A DNA stretch of 21,458 nt. It comes from an uncultured Bacteroidota bacterium. GTDB lineage: Bacteria; Bacteroidota; Bacteroidia; Flavobacteriales; Flavobacteriaceae. The notes under the pieces were generated by a model, which was not told the origin of the DNA, searched no databases, and saw nothing but the letters and a program-made list of their open reading frames with translations. The DNA is taken from the NCBI GenBank assembly GCA_903920835.1, contig CAIXNQ010000001.1, positions 1 to 21,458 of the forward strand. The letters run 5' to 3'. Below, piece by piece: positions 16,952 to 21,458 of the stretch (positions are counted from its first letter, which is position 1; each line of letters opens with the position of its first letter). The position numbers and the translations under genes were made by a program.

Positions 16952-17278
16952 GGCTTGTCTTTCCGACGAAGCAGGAATCGCAGCAGTATTTATGATGTAA
17001 TTGATGCCTATTTATTGTGTTTCCTCCTGCGTCGGAATGACAATGATAGCCAACATTATTTGCAAAAAACTACTTTTGGCTTGTCTTTCCGACGAAGCAG
17101 GTATCGCAGCAGTATTTATGATGTAATTGATACCTATTTATTGTGTTTCCTCCTGCGTCGGAATGACAATGATAGCCAACATTATTTGCGAAAAACTACG
17201 TTTGGCTTGTCTTTCCGACGCAGGAGGAATCGCACTAGTTGCTCCTGTATTGTGATTCCTACTGCGTTATAATGACAA
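16952..17278. repeat. Tandem 126-bp repeats built on REP-like palindromes
   Basis: Two full units of 126 bp (16952-17077 and 17078-17203), nearly identical, are followed by a shortened third (17204-17278). Each unit contains an imperfect inverted repeat with arms of 28 bp: 16955-16982 with 17016-17043, 17081-17108 with 17142-17169, and 17207-17234 with 17251-17278. The arm core is TTCCGACG(A/C)AG(C/G)AGGAA. Loops are 33 bp in the first two units and an unrelated 16 bp in the third. The array lies between convergent genes, the usual location of REP/BIME-type elements. The open frame across it (16955-17272) follows from the period being a multiple of three and has no credible start; I do not call a gene. 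Confidence 0.85.
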
Positions 17279-17324
17279 CAAGACTACTAAAGTTGATTTT
17301 ATAAAAAGATGCTGGTATTTGAAT

Positions 17325-17352
17325 TTTATAAAAAACACCCCCTTTTTATAAA
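17325..17352. repeat. AT-rich perfect inverted repeat
   Basis: TTTATAAAAA at 17325-17334 pairs with TTTTTATAAA at 17343-17352 around an 8-nt C-rich loop. A similar TTTTATAAAAA occurs as a direct copy near 17297-17307. It may belong to the termination region between convergent genes or be simple AT-rich sequence. Confidence 0.45.
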
Positions 17353-17355
17353 TCA

Positions 17356-17383
17356 AAAAACCTTTCAGTAATGAAAGGTTTTT
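17356..17383 (-). terminator. Terminator of the minus-strand hypothetical gene, possibly bidirectional
   Basis: An 11-bp perfect stem (AAAAACCTTTC at 17356-17366 with GAAAGGTTTTT at 17373-17383) has a 6-nt loop. On the minus strand it ends in a T-run, 23 bp after the stop of the gene at 17406-18101. T residues on the plus side allow termination in both directions. Confidence 0.85.
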
Positions 17384-17405
17384 ATATCATAAACAACCAC
17401 AATGA

Positions 17406-18101
17406 TTAGGAAGTTGGTGTTGACGGATTGTCTGTTTGACTGCCCGACGAAGTATTATAAATCACATAATCATTATATTTTGCAACATTGCTCGATGCCC
17501 AAATTTTTTGACCAGTGTTTGTATATTTTACCAAAGTTGCATAAATAGCGTTGCCCGCTTCTACCCTATTTTCCTGTTCAATATCTCTGTCGGCAATTTT
17601 TAGGTGCATGTTTACCAATTCATGCTCTAAATCTTGTTTTAAAGATTTAACACTATCAAGCATGGCTGCGGTTAGACCATTAGCAGCCAGTTCTGATAGC
17701 ATTTCTGTTCCTACTCTAAAAACCCTAGCGGCAACAATCATTAACTGAGCATCTGATTGACGTGACAAAGTTTCAGTGCCAAACTTTTTATATTTCGGAC
17801 TGTGCTCAGGATAAACTAAAACCACTCTGCTCATAACATCTCTGATAGCATCAGCCAAATTAGCAGCAATAGCATCTTTGTTGCTGGTTACATCAGTTTG
17901 ATCACTCACCAATTCAATGTCGGTAGCAGTATCGCTAAACTGCATTACCTCAGTTTCTAATTGGTTTACCATGATGGTAGTAACGCCAAAATCTAAAAAT
18001 TGAGCGGCATCTCTCCGCATAAAAGCAATTTTTTCATTTGTAAGCGTTATTAATTTACCATCAGAAAAATTATAAGCTCTAAATACTTCATTTTTTTTCA
18101 T
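17406..18101 (-). CDS. Hypothetical helical cytoplasmic protein
   Basis: I do not recognise this 231-residue protein. It has no signal peptide or membrane segment. Most of it looks alpha-helical: long amphipathic stretches with Leu, Ala, Ile and charged residues (for example DAIAANLADAIRDVMSRVVL at about 77-96 and SVKSLKQDLEHELVNMHLKI at about 150-169). This suggests a helical bundle. The last 16 or so residues are a Ser/Thr/Asn-rich low-complexity tail (NTSSGSQTDNPSTPTS). There is no enzyme motif. It is a single-gene unit with its own -7 box and terminator, flanked on both sides by repeat-rich DNA and not in an operon. The start at 18101 is followed by MKKNEVFRAYNF and preceded by AT-rich non-coding DNA. 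Codon use looks like the neighbours, so the gene is likely real. Confidence 0.75.
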   Translation of the reverse strand: MKKNEVFRAYNFSDGKLITLTNEKIAFMRRDAAQFLDFGVTTIMVNQLETEVMQFSDTATDIELVSDQTDVTSNKDAIAANLADAIRDVMSRVVLVYPEHSPKYKKFGTETLSRQSDAQLMIVAARVFRVGTEMLSELAANGLTAAMLDSVKSLKQDLEHELVNMHLKIADRDIEQENRVEAGNAIYATLVKYTNTGQKIWASSNVAKYNDYVIYNTSSGSQTDNPSTPTS

Positions 18102-18129
18102 AATTGTATCATTTTTAAAATTAATTACA

Positions 18130-18137
18130 CAAAACTA
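18130..18137 (-). promoter_or_regulatory. Candidate -7 element of the hypothetical gene
   Basis: The minus strand reads TAGTTTTG, a match to TAnnTTTG, 28 bp upstream of the ATG at 18101. No clear -33 TTTG is seen. Confidence 0.4.
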
Positions 18138-18313
18138 AATAAAATTATTTAGTGAAAAAAAGATAAATAATTAATTTTTTTGATCAAGTATGTTAAATTT
18201 TAGAATAGTTATTAAATAATAATTACAAAAAGACATTAATGAAATTTTAATCAAAAAAAAATAATAATCTAAAAAGCTGATTTTAGAATCTAAATTATAT
18301 TAAGTAATAAAAA

Positions 18314-18520
18314 GAAGACTGTTTGAAGCCTTCCGAAGACCGCATGAAGCACTCCGAAGACCGTTTGAAGCCTTCCGAAGACTATTTGAAGGTGTCCGAA
18401 GATAGCTTGAAGCTTTCAGAAGCTACTTTGAAGGTGTCCGAAGACCGTTTGAAGCACTCCGAAGACTGTTTGAAGGTATCCGAAGACCGTTTGAAGCAGT
18501 CCGAAGACCGTTTGAAGGTA
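18314..18520 (+). repeat. 21-bp tandem repeat array reading as LKxSEDR heptads
   Basis: Nine full 21-bp units (18323-18511) plus partial units on both sides follow the consensus TTGAAGnnnTCCGAAGACnnT, with no spacers. In the frame starting at 18323 each unit is one heptad: LKPSEDR, MKHSEDR, LKPSEDY, LKVSEDS, LKLSEAT, LKVSEDR, LKHSEDC, LKVSEDR, LKQSEDR. Differences cluster in codons 3 and 7 of the unit while the LK-SED core is kept. The array is much richer in G+C than the AT-rich sequence around it. The rest of the 780-bp gap (18102-18313 and 18521-18882) shows no gene; a stop at 18308 lies directly upstream in this frame. Confidence 0.9.
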
Positions 18521-18616
18521 TTTTTTAACCATCTGAGTACTTCTAGCGTTCTTTTAAGTGTGATTTACTTATTTCTGACAAAAAATTATAATCAACTGAA
18601 AACAATTTTTATTTAA
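18323..18616 (+). CDS. Possible small heptad-repeat protein with hydrophobic C-terminus (doubtful)
   Basis: The frame through the 21-bp array could encode 97 residues: nine charged LKxSEDR heptads (1-63), then LKVFFNHLSTSS and a hydrophobic stretch VLLSVIYLFL (about 76-85) that might be a membrane anchor. Against it: the only starts are a TTG at 18323 inside the repeat or the ATG of the second unit at 18344, there is no recognisable promoter close by, and with one fixed hydrophobic residue per heptad the repeat is a poor coiled coil. For it: nine units without a stop or frameshift, and variation confined to two codon positions. Existence as a protein is unproven. Confidence 0.25.
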   Translation: MKPSEDRMKHSEDRLKPSEDYLKVSEDSLKLSEATLKVSEDRLKHSEDCLKVSEDRLKQSEDRLKVFFNHLSTSSVLLSVIYLFLTKNYNQLKTIFI

Positions 18617-18882
18617 CTGACGATAGATTTGTTGTGATTAATTATAAATTAATTACACCTGAATAAATAGTATTGTCATTTTAAAATAGATCAAGTGCTT
18701 CTTAGTGCTGAAATCAAATTTAAAATAATCTATAAGCAAATAGTCATGACGTAAATACAAAAGATTGTTGAATATCAATTTCAACGTAGTCTAAATTTCA
18801 TTTATCAAACATCAACACTAATTAAAAAATTGATTATTTTTACCGTTCGACAAATGAATTTTTAAAAGCAAAAACCAACATT

Positions 18883-19899
18883 ATGAAGCCAAATCTGACG
18901 CTAAAACAATTGGCAAAAGAACTTAATGTTTCTGTTTCGACGGTTTCAAAAGCTTTGAACAACAGTCCAGAGATTAGCGAACCAACCCGCATAAAAATTC
19001 AGAATTATGCAAAAGAAAATAATTACAAACGCAATTTTTTTGGGCTCAATCTAAAATCAAAAACCACAAAAACCATTGCGTTGATAATTCCAAATGTGAA
19101 GAACTCTTTCTTCATAAAAGTTTTTAGCGGCATCGAAAAAGTTGCCGAAGCCAATGGATATAATGTTATTACGTGCATCTCTAAAGAAAATATAGCGAAA
19201 GAAATTCAGATACTCAACATGCTGAGCAATGGCACCGTTGATGGATTTGTGTTGTCATTTTCGGAAGAGGCACAAAAATTAAATCAATTTGACCACATCA
19301 ATCAGGTGATTGACCAAGGCATTCCGATTGTGATGTTTGACCGAATTACAGATCAAATTGTTTGCGACAAAGTAATCGTTAACAATCATGAAGGTTCGCA
19401 AAACGCAACTTTATTTTTGCTCAAAGAAAAGCCTAGAACCCTCGCGTTATTCTCGTCAATTTCTCATTTAAGCGTAGGGAAACTCCGCATCAAAGGTTAT
19501 CAAGATGCACTGGAACAAGAAGGCTTCGACAAAGAAAATTCGTATGTTATTGCAACCGATTCCGTAACCGATTTTGACCAAAAAACAGTCGAATTCTTGA
19601 GTCAAAACAAACCCGATGCCATATTTACTACCGATGAATACGCCTCTTTCAAGGTGCTAAAGACTGCTTTAGAAAAAGGATTTAAAATTCCAGAAGAGCT
19701 ACAAATTATTGGGTTTGCCGACGGAATATGGTCCCGACGAATGACCCCAAGTTTGACCACCGTGAGCCAACATTGCGAAAAAATGGGAGAGATTGCCGCT
19801 TCACTTTTGATTGATAAACTGCAAAATCAAAATGCAAAAGACTTCGAGACGATTATTATCGACACCCAAATAAAACAAAGGGACAGTACTCGAAAATAG
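18883..19899 (+). CDS. LacI-family transcriptional regulator
   Basis: This 338-residue DNA-binding repressor or activator has the LacI/GalR layout. The N-terminal helix-turn-helix is LTLKQLAKELNVSVSTVSKA (residues 5-24), followed by a hinge region (about 45-62) and then a periplasmic-binding-protein-like effector domain starting at KTIALIIPNVKNSFF (about 63 on). Late motifs IIGFADG and LTTVSQHCEKMGEIAASLLI (about 270-305) are typical of the family. Members usually respond to a sugar and control neighbouring transport or catabolic genes. Here the gene stands alone: an AT-rich gap with a repeat array lies upstream and a convergent suf operon downstream, so neither ligand nor target can be inferred from context. 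No operator palindrome was found near it. Confidence 0.93.
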   Translation: MKPNLTLKQLAKELNVSVSTVSKALNNSPEISEPTRIKIQNYAKENNYKRNFFGLNLKSKTTKTIALIIPNVKNSFFIKVFSGIEKVAEANGYNVITCISKENIAKEIQILNMLSNGTVDGFVLSFSEEAQKLNQFDHINQVIDQGIPIVMFDRITDQIVCDKVIVNNHEGSQNATLFLLKEKPRTLALFSSISHLSVGKLRIKGYQDALEQEGFDKENSYVIATDSVTDFDQKTVEFLSQNKPDAIFTTDEYASFKVLKTALEKGFKIPEELQIIGFADGIWSRRMTPSLTTVSQHCEKMGEIAASLLIDKLQNQNAKDFETIIIDTQIKQRDSTRK

Positions 19900-19924
19900 T
19901 TTTATGGATTGACAAAAAATAAAA

Positions 19925-19949
19925 CACCTCTGTTGTTGTAACAGAGGTG
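19925..19949. terminator. Bidirectional terminator between lacI-type gene and sufD
   Basis: A perfect 10-bp stem (CACCTCTGTT at 19925-19934 with AACAGAGGTG at 19940-19949) has a 5-nt loop. A T-run follows on the plus strand (TTTTT from 19954) and a longer one on the minus strand (TTTTATTTTTTG). It lies 25 bp after the regulator stop and 39 bp after the sufD stop, and so serves both convergent genes. Confidence 0.9.
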
Positions 19950-19988
19950 CAGATTTTTAAAGTTATATATTTATAGAAAAGCTGATTT

Positions 19989-21305
19989 CTACAAATCAAA
20001 TCCTAAATTCACTCCTAGTTTATTAGCGATAATCTTCGTGATTCTTTGTTTCAATTCTGGGATTTTAATGCTTTCAATGACTTCATTTGAGAACGCATAC
20101 ATCAATAATGCCTTGGCTTCTTTCTTCGGAATGCCGCGTTGTTGCATATAAAACATGGCTTTTTCGTCGAGTTGACCAATCGTGCATCCGTGAGAACATT
20201 TCACATCATCGGCAAATATTTCCAATTGAGGTTTGGCGTTGATGGTGGCTTTATCGCCAATTAAAATATTGTTATTTTGTTGAAACGCGTCGGTTTTTTG
20301 GGCTTCTTTTTCTACAAATATTTTCCCATTGAAAACACCTGTTGAATTGTCGGCTAATATTGTTTTGTAGTTTTGGTGACTTTCGCAGTTCGGCGTAGCA
20401 TGATTGACCAAAGTAAAATGATCTACGTGCTGCTTGTCGCCTATAATCGTAATTCCCTTTAAAGTAGAATCTATTCTTTCGCCAAAATGATAGAAATTCA
20501 AGTTGTTTCGAGTGATATTTCCGCCAAATGAGAACGTATGCACCGAAACTCTGCTCTCTTGTTTTTGAGAAATATAAGTATTGTCAATCAAGTTCGCCGA
20601 TTGCAAATCGTTTTGAACTTTATAAAAGTCAACAATAGCCCGTTTTTGAGCAAAAATCTCCGTAACCGAATTGGTCAACACTGGATTTTCGTTTAATGAT
20701 TGATGTCTTTCGATGATTTGAACATGCGCATTTTCGCCAACGACCACCAAATTTCGTGGTTGTAGCATCAAAGCACTTTCTACACCAGTTGAGAAATAAA
20801 TAATCTCAATGGGTTTTTCAACCACTTTACTTTTCGGGATGTTGATGTATGCTCCTTCATTGGCGAAAGCCGTATTTAAAGAAGTTAAGCTATCGTCTTT
20901 GCTGGCAATTTTGTTGAAATATTCGTCAATTACCATCTTATATTTTGGTTTGTTCAATGCCGATGACATTAAGCAAACATCCAATCCGTCATGGGTTGTT
21001 GTCGATAAAAATGAGGAGAATTTTCCATCTACAAAAATGATTTTGTGCGTGTCAATTTCATGTAAAAAGTATTTTTTTACAGCAGCAAATTCAATCGCAT
21101 TTTCGTGTTTTGGGAAAACAGAATAATCATTTTTTAAAATAGCATTCAGCGAAGTATATTTCCAAGTTTCCTCTTTTTTGGTTGGAAACCCTTTGTTTTC
21201 AAAGTTTTTTAGCGCAGTAGTCCGCACGTCATGTAGCTCCGAAGTCACATCTATTTGCTCTTCAAAGGCCATGAAAGACGATACTAATTTTTCTTTCAAT
21301 TCCAT
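19989..21305 (-). CDS. sufD: Fe-S cluster assembly protein SufD
   Basis: SufD is part of the SufBCD scaffold complex, which assembles Fe-S clusters in the cytoplasm using the SufC ATPase. The 438-residue length fits the family. The N-terminal helical part has the typical FPTKKEETWKYTSL (about residues 40-53). The central region is the repeated beta-helix, and the C-terminal core contains ADDVKCSHGCTIGQLDEKAM, followed by YMQQRGIPKKEAKALLMYAF (about residues 364-405), the hallmark of SufB/SufD; length and N-terminus favour SufD. ATG 21305 comes one base after the sufC stop, so translation is probably coupled. A terminator follows the gene and no sufS is present directly downstream, so the operon ends here. 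Confidence 0.97.
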   Translation of the reverse strand: MELKEKLVSSFMAFEEQIDVTSELHDVRTTALKNFENKGFPTKKEETWKYTSLNAILKNDYSVFPKHENAIEFAAVKKYFLHEIDTHKIIFVDGKFSSFLSTTTHDGLDVCLMSSALNKPKYKMVIDEYFNKIASKDDSLTSLNTAFANEGAYINIPKSKVVEKPIEIIYFSTGVESALMLQPRNLVVVGENAHVQIIERHQSLNENPVLTNSVTEIFAQKRAIVDFYKVQNDLQSANLIDNTYISQKQESRVSVHTFSFGGNITRNNLNFYHFGERIDSTLKGITIIGDKQHVDHFTLVNHATPNCESHQNYKTILADNSTGVFNGKIFVEKEAQKTDAFQQNNNILIGDKATINAKPQLEIFADDVKCSHGCTIGQLDEKAMFYMQQRGIPKKEAKALLMYAFSNEVIESIKIPELKQRITKIIANKLGVNLGFDL

Positions 21306-21306
21306 A

Positions 21307-21458
21307 TTAAACTTCTAATTCAGCTTTAATCCAATCGTATCCTTTTTCTTCCAATTCGTAAGCCAATTCTTTTCCTCCTGACTTTACGATTTTTCCATCC
21401 ATTAAAACGTGTACGAAATCAGGAATGATATAATCTAACAAACGTTGGTAGTGTGTGA
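21307..21458 (-). CDS. sufC: Fe-S cluster assembly ATPase SufC (C-terminal 49 residues; 5' end outside window)
   Basis: The last 49 codons of an ABC-type ATPase are visible: (I)THYQRLLDYI, then IPDFVHVLMDGKIVKSGGKE, ending in KGYDWIKAELEV and a TAA at 21307-21309. The THYQRLL segment with its switch (H-loop) His, and the VHVLMDGKIVKSG strand, are characteristic of SufC, which powers the SufBCD scaffold. The Walker A, signature and Walker B motifs lie beyond the window. One base separates its stop from the sufD start, giving the standard order sufC-sufD. Confidence 0.95.
   Translation of the reverse strand, partial: THYQRLLDYIIPDFVHVLMDGKIVKSGGKELAYELEEKGYDWIKAELEV

Noticed and set aside
16955..17272. 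Open frame of 105 codons with two 42-residue repeats (RRSRxRSSIYDVID...)
   Set aside because: It is produced by translating the 126-bp palindromic repeat, whose period is a multiple of three. Start is a TTG inside the repeat, and composition follows the palindrome, not protein-like constraint.
18314..18520. CRISPR array
   Set aside because: Units of 21 bp are directly adjacent with no spacers, and there are no cas genes in the window.
20809..21126. Plus-strand 105-codon open frame opposite sufD
   Set aside because: It lies entirely antisense to the conserved sufD coding sequence and shows no family features.

Overview
The window looks like chromosomal DNA from a Flavobacterium-like member of the Bacteroidota. 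The DNA is AT-rich, strong Shine-Dalgarno sequences are absent, several -7 boxes of the TAnnTTTG type can be seen, and the gene families are typical of the phylum: a giant Ig-repeat adhesin, DUF4270 and SGNH lipoproteins, a TonB receptor with a carboxypeptidase-like N-terminal domain, and a suf operon. No tRNA, rRNA, CRISPR array or transposase gene was recognised.

Layout. At 1-5414 (minus) lies most of a very large secreted adhesin built from one jelly-roll domain, about sixteen Ig-like repeats and two FN3-CUB cassettes. It is cut by an in-frame TGA at 90-92, and the same frame continues with repeat sequence to the window edge. At 5595-7790 (minus) is a probable operon panC-panD-flippase-like membrane protein; panC carries an in-frame TAA at codon 10. 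A divergent promoter region (7791-7899) separates it from a plus-strand operon at 7900-12233: a shortened glycogen-synthase-like protein, a DUF4270 lipoprotein and glmS, closed by a strong terminator. At 12340-16809 a TonB-dependent receptor is followed by an SGNH/GDSL hydrolase lipoprotein, a likely outer-membrane hydrolysis and uptake pair, again ended by a strong terminator. At 16810-17405 a non-coding stretch holds a 126-bp tandem repeat made of imperfect palindromes. At 17406-18101 (minus) is an uncharacterised mostly helical protein. At 18102-18882 is an AT-rich gap containing an array of 21-bp repeats that reads in one frame as LKxSEDR heptads. At 18883-19899 is a LacI-family regulator, followed by a bidirectional terminator and then the 3' part of a suf operon (sufD complete, sufC partial) on the minus strand.

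How the genes relate. PanC and PanD would supply pantothenate, GlmS supplies glucosamine-6-phosphate for the envelope, and SufC/SufD build Fe-S clusters. These are housekeeping functions set among surface proteins (adhesin, DUF4270 lipoprotein, receptor plus hydrolase).

The most noteworthy observations are the two in-frame nonsense codons, each replacing a leucine codon (probably TTA) in an otherwise intact reading frame: real pseudogenisation or sequence errors. Next come the LKxSEDR 21-bp array, the palindrome-based 126-bp repeats, and the synthase-like protein that has lost its nucleotide-sugar motif but stays in an operon with glmS.
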